Position numbers and translations under genes: made by a program | The notes under the pieces: generated by a model | Told to the model about the DNA's origin: nothing | The model's input: the letters and a program-made list of their open reading frames with translations, nothing else | Database searches by the model: none | Shown: piece after piece, positions 1-14,000 of the stretch | Position numbering within the stretch: the stretch's first letter is position 1 | Layout of the letters: the number at the start of each line of letters is the position of its first letter | Assembly (NCBI RefSeq): GCF_002775205.1 | Contig: NC_036457.1 | Location: forward strand, 9,316,024-9,380,023 | Source: Xiphophorus maculatus | Taxonomy: Eukaryota > Chordata > Actinopteri > Cyprinodontiformes > Poeciliidae | Length of the DNA stretch: 64,000 nt | Direction of reading: 5' to 3'

Positions 1-3000
1 CAGAGCGACACTTTGAGGTCTTTAATGTCGGTTGCGATCAAGGCTATGACTCTATTAGAAATGGAGACAGATCTGAAGTGGAATATGCAGAAAATGGGAA
101 GTCGAAGATTGTCAAGGTTTCAGAGCGTAAAATTAAGTTAAATTTTTAGGATATACTGTTATAAAGTTAGTGCTTCATTGGGTAGATTGGTTGGGCAGAA
201 GCAAAAGGCAGAATTCACAAAAAAAATGTTGAGTGGGAAATGGAAGAATGGAAAAAATATGGGAGTGGGTGGTGTTTGACCTTTGGCCTTCTTTCTCATC
301 TTTTCTTCCTACTTTCATTCCTATGGGACATCTACTCTCATTCCTCACTCTTACTCGCAGTTACTCATGTCCCCGAGGTTAAAGACGCTGCCAAAGTGAA
401 AACAAAGGCGACTGCATTGCAACTGGTTTCGGTTATCCGTTCAGAATTCTTGAGTTTCTAGTAAGAAGTACACAGGAAGGTCAAAGATTGAGTTGCCATC
501 TGGAAGACATACCGTTTAATAAACAAAATCTTGCAAACAACTTTGAGTAATGTGCCGTCAAATCATGTCTCGTGCTCACACTTTTTTGTTGGGATCCCTT
601 CTTTTCCTGCAAAGGCTGGTTGAAAATTTAAGGATGTTCCTGTACTTATGAGTAAATCCATTTGGTGTTTAAACAGCTGTCAGTCAGAAAGTCACTGTTG
701 GGAACTGCTTATAATGGGAAGCTCAGCCAATCACGATGTTCAAATATGCATATCTCTTGCAAAAGTAACCAAGTCCCAACCAGGGAAAATGGAAATCTTA
801 TTGTTTGTCCACCTTTTTATTTAATTTACTTTACTTTGGTTAAAATTGCAGTAACTTATTTTTTGAGTGTTTTTATGTCCCATAAACTTGGAAAGCAAAA
901 AGAGCCCGAGGAGGAAAACATTTACTGCACCTAAATGTGAACATGTGCCATGGTGGTCAGTACCCACATTATGTACAGGTTGGCCTATGGTTATTTTCCT
1001 AAATAGAATAGAACAGGCATGGTCTGACTGAAAGGAATGTCTGGGGGAAGCTGAATTGTGAAGTTGGCAGGGTTCCTGTCGAGAAATACCAGATGTGTTT
1101 TAAGTTTCATAACAAAATATGATGTTGGAGAAAAAGAATGACAGGAAGGGAGGAAGAAAAGGATCGGAAGTCAGTTTATGACTGATTGTGAGTGGTATGT
1201 GAGCGTATTGTAAAGGTGTGAGTGAGCAAGATGGAATAAATTATGGAAATAACTGAGGGAAAGTCATTTAACTTGTTGGTGTGGTTAATGTTTTGGCCTC
1301 TCTCCACTAAGATGGAGCTGAGATGGAGCTTGTTTTCCCTGCTGCATTACACTCAGTTGCATGTGTAAATTAATCTTCATTAAAACCTGTTAGATTATTT
1401 CAATGTTTGGCTAGCTTTGGCTGTTGGTGTTTGATAAAGTCAGATGCTTAATTAGAAAGACTAATAGAGGCTTTGTCATATGTTTCTATTCTGTCTTGTG
1501 AATGTAACTACAGCAAAGAGGGACATATTTTAGTCATTCAGAAAAACCACCATCAATAAGTAGTGACTAGGATTTTCCTGCAGGCTGAGGTTTTTGGAAG
1601 CCTCCTGTTTGTCTTTAAAGAATTTCATTTAAGTGATTGTTGTTGAAGTCGCTGCAACATCTGAAGAAAACTACAAGAATTTCACTATAAAGCTTTTTAT
1701 CTTTTCCGTGACTGTCAGAAGCTCAAATCAGAATACAAATAATTTAAAATGTTCTTGGGGGGGGGGAAACTGGATCAAAACGCTCGTACAGTGGTAAAGT
1801 CCCAGTATTTCAAATCAGGAATTGAGTGTCTTCTAGCGTTTTACTTCCTGAAATAGCATGAAAATAGTGAGCAGCTTGAAGGTTTATGAGAAAATCACGA
1901 TTATTGCATATGAAATGTTTTTCTCCCATGTTGTGGTCCTTTGTTTATAGAAAATCACTTTACCTGTCTTAGTTTTCTTGCAGTGTAGCCAGAGAGAAAG
2001 GGGATCTAATTACTGCATTTAGTTCTCATAAAGGTGCCAAAGGCTGTTGTGTGTGTAATGGACATGGTTATCTTAAATTATATTAAAAGCTTATATCTTT
2101 AGTCATTTTTTGACTTTGACACAAAATAATTTCTGTAAATTTCTCTGTTTTTGCAACAATTATGGTGCTTTGAGGATGCATACCGAAGTTGAAATTTGAA
2201 TTGAAAGTCTGCGTTTCACAAACACCCACTAGTTTTATTTCGAATGCGGGCTGTGGATACATAAAATGTAGTAAAGATGACTGATATATGAACGATTTAG
2301 TAGTACTTAAGATTATCTTTACAACAAGGGTCCAGTGCATTCATTTTCTCTATTCTGACAAATTAGGATAATTCATTGTCTTAATGCATCTTGGTCTTAG
2401 CCACAACAACAATTACCATGACTGATTTGTGCAACAATAATTGTAATCCTAAAGTACAGATCAAAGTAGTGATGAGAGCTCTCAGCTGCACAATGCAAAG
2501 CAGGTTGCCATAAGGCTCCTCACATCAGGAATGAGTCTTGTGCCTAAATGTCTCCTGTGGATTATTTCCATATATTTCTAACCCAATGGTTCTTTGGGCA
2601 TTTACAATGCAAATTCAGGACAGACCTTTGTGCATGCAAGTTCAGGACATGTTACTTCATTTGCTCCACATCTGTCTCTGTAATGTATTTGTCTGCCTCT
2701 AAAATGTTTCCTCTCTTGCTCTTTCATTTGAGTCTCTTGATGTAGCCAAACCAAGTGGGTATCTTCTCAAGTGGCAACCCTTACAGGATGAAGTTTCCTT
2801 CTTTGATATTCTGTGGACTGTGTTTTCTTGCCAACAGATCCTCCCTGGGAATCACGTGTTGGATTTGTTGCTAGAGCCACCATGTTACAGATTGTCAGTG
2901 TGTTTTTCCTGCTGGAACCCAGTGATTAAGGAAGCCACTTCACTTCAAATAAGCACTGGGAACAGTTTTTGCTCAGTGACATTTTGTGTATAGAGTAATG

Positions 3001-6000
3001 TTTTTACGGAACAGCTTCACAGTTTAAAAGATTGCATGAGATGTGTATTACAAAGCACTCTTAGAGCTTTTTAGCTACTTGTGAGGCCCCCGGGGCCGTA
3101 AATAGAGAGCAGCGCTCTCAGCTGTTTGCTTACCACTTCACAACAAAGAGCACTTCAGGTGGCTGTAAAGAGTATGACTGAAGTGAACCAGTTAAATTTA
3201 GCATGAGTCATTAAACTTGGCTGGACTGATAGGGAGGCTTGTCCGGCTGGCTTGCACCAGTGGAAGGGAAATCACTGCGCTTCTGTTTGCAGATCTACAA
3301 CTCATTACTTTGCAAGTCTATGTGTTGTGAAGGCCCTTTTTGTTGTATATACATTAATTAATGCTGTTAACCAGTCTTGATGAGAATTGCTAACAATGAT
3401 AATGAAAATGACAAAGTGACTTTATAAGCAAGAAGATTTTCTCTTTATGTCATAGAAATGTCCATAGACTGGATGTTTGGCATCTTTGAACGTTAATTAT
3501 GTACACACTTTAAAGATCCATGACTACAGGGCGAACTTACACAAGTCAACAGTAACGGCGTCTGCAGGTGTGAAATCTGATGTTTCTCTTAAGATCATGA
3601 GTTAACCTTGCTGTTATATAACGAAAACCAAGATGTTTATCTCTTTATCTGGAGACATCAGTCTCATGTTTAGTCAAAGCGACAGCCTTTTATATGGAGA
3701 AAACAATGTTTTCTTGTGATCATGAGATAATGATGGCAAGAAAGTGAGACTGTTTTGTGTAAAACTCAGTTTCATTGTTCAGCATCACTGCAGTCACACG
3801 TATAATTGTTTCCCGCAATGCTCCTTAAAGTGATATAATCAGCTCAAATCAGTTTCTACATGCCCCTCCTAATGTCTAATAAAGAAGTAATAGTTTTGTT
3901 TTTTAGTGACGTCACACTGAATTATTCGCATAACAAAAACAAACTAGAATTGCAAGCAGTTAAAAAAGGGGTGGTAGCCCTGCTTAACAAGTCTGGCCAC
4001 ATCCCTCCTCATGCTGTGTTGTGCTGGTAACATCGTCTCTCCCCCAAGTTGGCTGACTGGGTGTTGCCAACAGGGTAGATATAATCCTCTACAAACTACA
4101 GTATGCTTTTCAGACTCACTATACCATAAAAAGCAAAGAAATGTTAAATGCAGTTTTAATATGATGCCAGAAATTAATCACAGTCTTGCAAAAAATTATT
4201 GGATTGATTTAAAAGCTGTCAACGAGAGTTAGACTTCTTATTTTTAGCATTCCCCAACCTTCAGTTTTCTGATGTTTATTATTTTTTATATTTGATTAAC
4301 ATTCTAAAAATAACATAAAAACTTCAAGCTGACAGGCCGCTCTAGGTCTTTGGCAATTTATTAGAACTGTAATGTCAGCATTCAGCTAAAATGTTAAATG
4401 AATTGACTAAAAATACAGAAATTGTTTAAAGATATTGTTTTCTGGTGACAAAGTCCAATTCTTATACAAGTAATTTTTAAATTAAAGGTATTTTCTTTTT
4501 TATCTTAAATATGGCTTCTATCTGGTCATGCACAAACTTTCTTCTAAATCAGTTTGTTTTATGCAATAATCATTTTAAGTATATTGAGTGGAAAGATTAT
4601 TTACTTCTGTTACTGTCACTTACTATATTTAAGTTAAAAAATAAATTCTAGAGAATAGTCCACATACTTGAGCGACATAATTTCCTCATGGTTTCTTGTA
4701 AAACATTTCTCTTAATCCATTTGCACACATTATGATAAAATAAATGATCCAGCGTTTTGTACTCGGTGTTCACTGTTTGCCAGTCTTCCGTCTGTTTCTT
4801 TCTGGCTGTCTGTGTTTGCCTTTCAGCTGGGCCTAATGTCGAACATATGAAATCCTCGCTCTTTGTTTGAGTTCAATGAAAGCCAGAGATTGATGCCAGG
4901 TTGCTCAGACACTTGCTGTATTCACTCTCTCCCTCCTTTGGCAGGAGACACTGACCTCACACACAATCCTTACTCCTCACGCGCACACGCAGAGACAAAC
5001 GACACACACACATGCACAGCGCAGAAACAGTCCCAGGCTGCATACTTGGGATCATAATTAGAGGTAATTTACATGGATCAAGTTGAAAATAATCTGGATA
5101 GCAGGTAACTAAATCCTAGTCATCCTTATTCTGTGCTTGTGTATGTGTGCGTTGAGGTCAGACTGGTTGATGTGTGAGAGGGAAAATGGCCTGTTCACCC
5201 AGGAAACGGACAGGGTGTGCCCCAAACATGAAGCTGAAGGGTGGGAATGAGGTGCAGGGCAAACATAAGATGGGGTAACTTCTCTGTGGTGTTTGGGTTT
5301 TTTGTGTGCTCACACTTTAGTCTGCATGTGCAGGATTCACAGATTTGTACGTTTTAAATAGTTGAACTTACAACTAGGTAGGACCGTTGGTGATAGAACC
5401 ATCAAATAATCAGCTTTGGTATGGATTGTTGAATAAATAATTTCTTGTGAAATGTGCACTGAAATATTTGTCAAACAGCAAAGGAAATGGGTATTTTCTT
5501 CTTAAAGTCACAGAGTTCAATTTAATCTGTCTCTTTGTGTATTGTATGCATGAAAGCAGAGTGTGGCTTACTGAAAAGCCAAGTCTGTTTGTGTTTATGT
5601 GCGTTGTTGATTCACTCCATAGAGTTGTTATTCTTTCTGATCTTTAATTGTTAGAAAGTGGGTCAGAGCTGGGGTTTAAACATTTGGAGGACACAAAAAC
5701 AAGCAGTAAATCCTTTCCAAGCTTGTCAAAGAGAAACTAAAACTTCATCCCACTTAAGTCTGGAGACACTGGAATTCCTTCCTGCTTTTCTTGGCAGGGG
5801 AGTAGAACTATAAAGAATCCTGGATCATTATCCATCCATCCATTTTCTGTACACCCTTGTCCCTAGTGGGGTCGGAGGGGTGCTGGTGCCTATCTCCAGT
5901 GAGGCGAGAGGTGGGGTACACCCTGGACAGGTTGCCAGATTGTCGCAGCCTGAATCATTATCTGTAAAATATTTCGGGTTTTTACTAGAAAGTCTCTGTT

Positions 6001-7547
6001 TATTTTGGTTTGCTTTAACTCTGAGCATGTACATCCAGACCGTAGACTCATAATGGATTTGGGTTCAGCTTCTTACTATTTGTGTTGAGTCCAGTCTGTG
6101 ATCTGCTTATCAGAGAACAGTCCAAGTAGAAAACAGGCATTGCTGTGGCAAAATGATGGGCTGTTTTGAAAAGGGAGAGAATGGGTATGGAGCTGGATTC
6201 TTTGAGCTTGTCCTCAGTTTCACGTTTCATGTTTTGAACCTGAACCTGTGATCTCAAATGCTTTGAAGTGAGAAAGGTTGAGCTGGTGCTGCTGGCATTG
6301 ATGATCTTCCTGGATGTCGCTGTTGGCACAACACAGCAGCTGCTGGTACACCAGTAACGGCCTTTTTGAGAAGTGATTTCTGTTTTGAAACATTGAATGT
6401 TAAAGTTTACTTCAGTTAGACTCACTGTATGGCCATTAGAGGTTGGCAAACGGTATTTTAACGAATTTCTACAAACGGACTCTGTTGTGAACCAGTTTGA
6501 CACAGGCTAGATGCCAGAGAGACTACTGTAGCTGCACATATCTTTGAAATAGGGCTTTCATTCATAACATGGGTTGCTCTTAGCATGCAGTGTTCAAGCA
6601 AATCATCGCCCATACACGTATTTGGTCAAACAAATTAGAATTCAGAAATGCTTGGTTTTCTTTCTGTTTATTTTCTAGGTGGTGTGACGACTGTTAGGCT
6701 TTTTTTTGTAAAAGAAAAACACTTTTGGAGAGATTTATGGTAGATCTCCAAGTGGCCCACATATGGTGGGTGGTCAGTGTAAACGTCCGTTAACTGTGGT
6801 CAGGAATGAGGATGATAAACAGAGGCCCTGTAAAGATGTTTAACTAGCACTTGCAATTACAGAGAGGGATTCATATTAGCACTGGTACTTTTTTTGTTTA
6901 ATTTGAATATTAAATGTGATTGTTGGGCCTCGATATTTCTTTTTATTTTTTAAGAGGTTTTTGCCCAATAAGATTTTAGACTTATAACATGCAATAATAC
7001 CCTCCTCATGAAGGAGCTCTGATGTTGTAGGCAATGTTTTTATAAAGCCTTCCCACTGGTAAATTCACAATGATTTCACTAAATTTTCACAACGAATAAT
7101 CTGATTACTACCCTCTGTATCAAAACAGTAGAGTTTTATATTTTTTTCTAATCCTAATGTTCTGTTCCTGGAATTAAGAAAGTTTTAGTTGTTTTTTTTT
7201 TAAATGTTTTTTGAAAACCTACCTCTTGCTTTACTGTTTAAAGAGTAAATATATGAAACCAAAATGCTTTTGTGACATCACATTCTGTTGGTCATTAAGC
7301 TGGCTTAAACTTCAAAACAGTGACAGAAATATAACTGCACTCCGTTTGTGATAATTCCCAGATTTATCCGAATTCATACAAAATGAATATCACCATTGAT
7401 CTGTGTATTACACAGTTGCCATTTTCAAGTCTGCAGGCCTCAAAAGGTTTCACCAAAGTCTGCAACTGGATAAATAAGAAACATGCTTGGCCTTTAGAAT
7501 TAAGTCTAATAATGTTTTTTTTCTCTCTGTTTTTTTTTTGCCGTTAG
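1..7547. other. plekhg1 upstream intron or 5' flank, no supported coding exon
   Basis: The first 7.5 kb is AT-rich and shows no ORF with coding character. Because 7548 is preceded by a polypyrimidine run and TTAG, at least one plekhg1 exon must lie further upstream, so this is best read as intron. I could not identify an untranslated exon in it. It holds one teleost dispersed-repeat fragment (5827-5948) and scattered A/T runs. A 151-codon minus-strand open frame (6048-6503) has no recognisable domain and is not called as a gene. Confidence 0.6.
5827..5948 (+). repeat. teleost interspersed repeat fragment (CCATCCATCCATTTTCTGTACACCC type)
   Basis: The segment opens with tandem CCAT and TTTTCTGTACACCC. 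It continues through GGGGTCGGAGGGGTGCTGG, GCCTATCTCCAG and GGGGTACACCCTGGACAGG to TTGCCAGATTGTCGCAG. This run of words is a very common dispersed repeat of fish genomes. It is one of the reasons for calling the organism a teleost. The class of the parent element cannot be settled from the fragment. Confidence 0.7.
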
Positions 7548-8089
7548 ACGACTATAGCTACCTGCCTGATGTGCTGCCTCCTCTTCTCGAAGTCCCGGAC
7601 TCCGGCTCAGACCTGAGCTCCGTTGACATCCCAGCACGCTGCCTCCGCAACCCAGCCTTCCGCCACGCCTCCTCACGTTATTGCTCCGCCATCAGCATGG
7701 ACTCCTCTCCTGACAGCGTCGAACGACCCATCAGCTACAGCTCCACGTCCTCCTCCGCCTCCTCCAGGGACAGTCACTGCTCCTTGGGCAGCCGTTCGAC
7801 CCTTGTCGCGGCCCCTCAGTGTAACCCCATGACCCCTGACCGGGACTCCGGGGCAATTCGATTGGAACTGGTCCCTGCCAGGCAGCTGGGATGCGAAGTG
7901 GAATATGAGGGAAACAATGGAGACAGAAGCAGACAGATTGCTACAGAACATTTACAGCCTAAGTTGAGTCCAGAGGTACAAGAGAAGATGAGCCCGGTGC
8001 AGGGACCCAGGACGTATGTGGACCGGGTGGTGCAGGAGATTCTGGACACAGAGAGAACGTACGTTCAGGATCTGCGCAGCATCGTAGAG
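7548..8089 (+). CDS. plekhg1: plekhg1 first recognised exon: Ser-rich N-terminus and start of DH domain
   Basis: The acceptor is the AG at 7546-7547 and the donor is GTAAAC after 8089. The exon ends in phase 0 inside the DH domain ([20 protein letters not shown]). The in-frame ATG at 7697 opens [13 protein letters not shown], followed by [12 protein letters not shown], which is near-identical to the human N-terminus. It is therefore my preferred start. The frame stays open back to the acceptor, however, adding about 50 residues ([20 protein letters not shown] and onward) that look like protein. A longer isoform started from an upstream exon is therefore plausible. Confidence 0.9.
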
Positions 8090-11000
8090 GTAAACTAGTG
8101 TTTATTTGTAACATAATATACAAATTAATTCAAAGTTCTTTATGGAAAAAACAAAAGGACAGAAATATGACACATTCAGAATGTGAAATATATCAAAAAT
8201 ACATTCAAAAACTTCTTTGATAGATCTTTGATCTATCTAGAAAAATTACAGTAAATATCACATTTTCAGTTTTGATTTAATGAAATCGAATGTTTCTGGA
8301 CTCTCAAGCTTTGGAAGAAGCTGGTACCAGACCCGATCAGCATAGAAAAAGATGATATCTCTCTGATGGCCTGAGGAGTCTATATGGTACATATATGGCT
8401 AGAAATTCTGACTCTTTACTGAGGCCCAACACAATTCAGAGCCATAGACCATCAACAAGATCTTGAATCTGTCCTTTTACAAACAGGGAGCCAGTGGAGT
8501 GATTTGTGGCCCATTGAAATATGATCCAGGTTTCAGTAACCTCAATAGATAAAGCTCAAGTTGTCATAGAACTCGAAAGTTGTATGTCATCAACATATAT
8601 TGTAAGAGATATGGTACTCTATGGTGTTTTTAAAATGATCTACTTTGAAAATAAATTAGATGGCCGATGATGATTTATTCACGTTTTATACTTTTAATGT
8701 TTACAAGTTAAAATATGGTAGATTTCCTTTAACTAGTAAGAATAATTTTGCTTTTTAAAAAAAAAAAAAACTTGTAATATTATTTTTGTGTGTGTGTGTC
8801 GAGCAGTGTGTTGAAGTTTAACCATCCTTTCGATTTTATGGGGGTTTTTCACACACGTGAGCTCCTCAGCTTGTTGCCTGCAGGGAATCTGTAAGGTCAC
8901 CTGTGTGGGCGGGGATGGGTCCAGTCATATGACACCCTGTACCTTTGTCCTGCATTCGCTGGCACACATTCGTTGTATGAATACACACTCAAGCAAATGG
9001 GCTCATTTAGTGTTGTTCGCTTTGAACTGCAAGAATACACATCACCTCAAGACTGAGCTCCAGTGGCTTTGTTGAGGACTGGGTGTAGTGGCTTGCATCA
9101 AAGCTAGCACTCTTTTCCATTACCTCCCATTTCTTTCTGAATTGTTTGCTTATGCTCAGTTTCTTTGTTGTGGATATTAATACAGACTTCAAACACATGC
9201 ACTGTTTTTCTGCTTAAACATTGTGTGGTTATTGTGTGGCTATTTGATTGGTCCAAAATGACAAAAATCTTTTGTTGTTCTTAGAGCTTTGTTGTCAATG
9301 TTCTTTGTTCTTTATGCCTGTCTTCCATAAAGTCCATATTTGATGATTGGCATGTCAAGACATGACAAGTCATGATTGTCGTGATTGAATTGCATTCTTT
9401 GGTCTTCATGATGCATTTGTTTACTAATGTTCTCAAAACTAAACAGCTGTTTTTTACTGGATTATATTACTCACAGGCAGAGCTTCCATTAGATGGCTTC
9501 GGAAGGCAGCTGGTTCTATTGAAATTTACTTTGGTGTGTGAGGGTGAAGTCAATACGCGCCACACTTTTTTGATTTTTTTGTGTTTTTAAGTTTTTCGAA
9601 AAAAAAATCTATTATTTTCCATCCATTTATTTTTATTTTAAGTGCTGACTTGTGACGAAATAACTTGCTTTCGATTTCAATGGCAGAGCAGCAAATTCTG
9701 CACCTGAGGTTTCTTCTTTCTTATAGCCAAAAAAACAAAGACGCACACACAACACACACAGCAAACTGCCCAACTGAGTTGTCCCGGAGTCTGTGTTGCA
9801 GTATATCCCTCTGCCCAAAATGCTTCCTGCAAAGGAAGAGGGTGTGACAGCCTCAACACAAATATTTACCCAGGCTCCCCTGCGTTCACCTGTGTATCAT
9901 CTGTCAGCAGCACTGCCGTTGCGAGTTATTCTTGCCCGTTTTTTCCTTCTTAGTGATGTGCCTAATGATTTTAAATATTTCTGTGTTCATTTTTTCATCT
10001 TTTGTGAAGTTGTGGGGGTTTTTTAACCTCCCATGCTGTGTATTTGGTGTCTTTTCACTTCTGCATGACCAGTAATTTCTTCCCTCAACTATTATGTGCA
10101 ACCAGACCAATCCATCACCAGTCAGCTACGTTTAAAGTTTTAGAAATTGTTTGGATCTTGTTTTCCCCTTCCTACTTTTCCAATCTCCCTCTTGAACTGG
10201 GTCATTTGAAGTTGTCCATCACTTTGGAAATAATCTGCAGACATTTCCTGGCCTATGAAAATACTCGAGCGTGAAGATTGAGATGTTTGCACTCTTCATT
10301 GTGTGGAGTAATCACTTCCTACTGTGGTGCAGTGTTAGGGTTATGTTTGGGGAAAGACTTGCTCAAGGTTAATGGTTAATACATGAAAGAATCAGGTTTG
10401 TACTTGTTATGTCTGATGCTCAGAGGAGGGAGTCAACCTTCAGGTGTGTGCATGTGTTGGTCTAACCTTTGTTGAGCTCACTGAGGCGGAGCATGTTTAT
10501 ATGAGCAGGTCACACCGGGTCAGATCCCTAACCCTGTGGCTAATAAAGCATCACCTTACATATTACTGCTTAAAGTCAACAAATCCTAAACCTGACCTGC
10601 TTACACAGCCCTCAGCATAACCACCAGCCTGTCCATAGTGGATTTCCAGAATCTCAGTCTATACCTCAAACCCTTTGATCCTGACAGTGTCCATTTTGTC
10701 AGGATGGACAGACTTTGAGTCTCCATCCCACAATCCAACTATTGATTGATTCTCCTAATTAATGCATAACTAATTAAGCTGACTAATTTGTTTTTTTTTT
10801 CTGAACCTTTAAAACAGTATGTTTTAAAGTCTAGTAAACAAAGATGTTTGAAGTTTTGGAGCTATCAATTAATATTAGAGGTTATTGATTGTGCTTTCCC
10901 ACCAAACCTTTTCCTGTCTTAAGCCATGATTAGCTATTTCTTATTATGCCTTTTAGTACAACTTACATGTCAACCTATTCTTCTCTTATAGATTAAAAAG

Positions 11001-14000
11001 TCATAAAATAAAAGATTGACTGCCGAAGTTGTAATATAACTCGGAAAATTGGACATCTCTCCAATCATCGTAAGCTCAATATCCAATATGGCTCCCACAT
11101 GTAGTCAGAGCTGCAGCAATAAAATGTTTCTTACACTTTTAATAGTTTGTAGGGTATTAAACCCAATGGACACAATCTATATGAAAAAGTTTTTTATGAG
11201 TGAATTAGGGTTGAGACTTTAACATTATTTTTGATAAGTTAATTACATAGATTTTAATGTGCTAAATATTTTTAACGCAATATATTGCTTCTCTTTTTTT
11301 TTTTTTTTCCACAAAAGTTTCAAACCGGAATCTTCTGTATACATGTTTCTGATACACCTGTAAATCTGACACACAAACACTTCTATGGGGATCAATGACG
11401 ACTTCGCCCATCCGGGTGTTAAGTTTTGCTTCAAAAAAACAATCTAATGGGATGTTCAAAAAGACTATTGTGTGCAAGTTGTTCAAAAAGGAGTTGGCCT
11501 GCCACTGAATCTATTCAAACCTAAAATAACATCTCGGTGCAAAACATGTTGCAGCAAGCTCAAACGTCCCCAATGCTAATGTCAGTATCCACAATCCACA
11601 TTTTTAAAGTATTTCTTCAAAGAAGTTACATGAATAACCATGGGTTCCTGAAGCACTCGAAAGCATATTGTCCCAATCTGATAATTTAATAATCTAAATA
11701 ACACTCTAAAAACAATAAACATAGTTGTTGTTAAGCTTGTCTATCCCAAATTGGAACTAGACCACATTAATTATCTCAGATTTCAAAGGCAAATCAAAGT
11801 CACACTTAATTAATCCTTGTTTACACTGGTGAAGCATGAAATCTTCTGCGTATCAATGTAAAATAAAATGGAGACCATCAAAATAATAAAAAGTTGGGAA
11901 GGCCATTTTAAGGTCTGTGCACTGATTCAAGATAGCTTTTTATCCGTTGATCTAAACAAAAACAGATGAAAGGACTGATGTCTGGGGCTCAGCTGCTCTT
12001 ATTACTAAAGAACAAACAAAACAACAACAGGAACTTGAGTTAAACCATCAGAATAGAAATTTTAAAAAAAGTCAACAAATTGAAGAAAATGAATAGGGTA
12101 ACTCCCTAACCTTCCCTCTTCTTTGTGTCTTATAAAAGCAGCTTTATGTGATGAAATGATTACTGGGTGTTTCTACAGGTTCAGGACAGTCTTGTTTTTC
12201 TTACTTTCTCAGTGTTGTAACATCTTTGTAGGGTCTGGTTACAGAAATGGTGTTGAGTTTGTATCTTATGTTCATCCAGCGCATCGTTTGTATTACCAAA
12301 GTGTGCGTAGGTGTTTGACCGGTGACTGCTGGGGAGTGGTTGCCAACACTTGTTTTTGGGATGAACTCAGACCTGCAGGAACAGATACCATCAGAGCTCC
12401 GACTAAGACCAACATTTCAGAGATGTTTACTCTGGATACATCTGTCCTATCCAATATCACTATATAAAGTTTTTACACTAGTGATCAACACTTGTATGTT
12501 TTCTAATGATACCTTAAGCTTATTTGTATCTTCTCTCTTTGACTGCCACCTTAATGCAAAGTGACATAACATGTCCATTCAGTCAATGCTGTGCAACAAG
12601 AATTTCTCCCGTAGAAAGTCCAAATGCAACTTGCATGGAAACCTTTCCACCTGTCCTAGTTTCTCCACGTCTCACTTTCTGCATGTATGGCAGAGAGAAG
12701 CTGAAGACTTTTGTCTAAACACCATCCACACGCATATCAGCACCCATCAGTAACGGATGTGATTGAGGCAGTGATAAGATGTGCTGAGTGAAATCCTCCC
12801 AAGCTGACATGTACCTGTTTTTAATGGAGTCTTGTTAAACCAGTCTTTCACTAATTTGTATCAACGTAATAGCCTGCACCATCTATTCGTCAAACTGTTT
12901 ACCGAAAACAGAAAGTGAGCAGGCTTTTAACTTTAAAAAGAAGCCAAAGCGTTATTCAGAAACCTTTCTGAGGGTTGTTTTGGATTACAGTGTTTCTGCA
13001 CAATTAAATACTGTATGAGAATAGCCAAATCTCTATCTCAAATGGTTGGGAGTTTTTAGATGAAGAAAGTGAGTGGAAAAATCAAGAGATTCACACCAGA
13101 CTGAGGACTTATTAACTTTAATATATGCAGTTATTTGTGGAACGCCATGACGTTCAAAAGTTCACATTTTTAAGAGAACTTTAGAATTTAAAATATTTTT
13201 TATATGATTCTTTAATATTTGACCAAGGTAGTGAAAAGCTGGGGGAAGGGAAGGGAAGGCTGAAAACCTGAAACAAAGTCAGTGAAGTTTAAGTGAATCA
13301 AGATGTGAACTTTAGTGTTTATAGTCCCTCTCCTGACTGCTCTGCCTTTGTCTCTACAGGACTACTTGGAGTGCATCAGTAACCAGTCTCGACTGGCCCT
13401 GAGCTCGGAGGATAAAAGTTCGCTGTTCGGCAACATCCGGGACATCTACCACTTTAACAGGTACTGTACACACACAGAAGCCCAATAGATTTAACCTCAA
13501 GAAATAAGTCAGACATTAAATTGCAACAGCAGAGACTGGTTGATATCCCTGAAGGCTAGTTGACAAAGTCTGCACCATTTTTAGATTCTGATATCTTGGA
13601 AGAAAATCAACATTGGCTGTCTTCTGATAACACTCCAGAGTGGACCCACATCAGTGTGCAGTGAGAATTTCAATAAAAATGTCTACTTAACAAATGATTA
13701 ACCTTTTCTGGTTAAGGTTTGGTAACTTAAGGTTACCAAATGTATTTTTCTTTGCTAACTGTCAAAATATTAAGAGAGATAATTGTATTTTTGTTGCTTT
13801 TTTCAAAGTCCAATTGTTAATGACTTTAAAAATTTTGGAAAATCCCAGATGATTAAGTCATGACTTTGTAATTCACAATATTTGAATTAATTGGAGACAG
13901 ACCAACAACAGACAGGACAACATCTCCAACCCACTGCTTCCTTACGTGAAATCTTTGGAAAACAAAAGCATGCCAGCCAAAGCAACAGGAAGTGAATTTT

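Noticed and set aside
2871-2925. Excellent Kozak match GCCACCATG on the plus strand
   Set aside because: Opens only 15 codons before a stop, with no donor site in frame.
6048-6503. 151-codon minus-strand ORF upstream of plekhg1 coding exons
   Set aside because: No recognisable domain, odd Ser/Thr/Asn composition, no promoter or poly(A) context; likely chance or old repeat.
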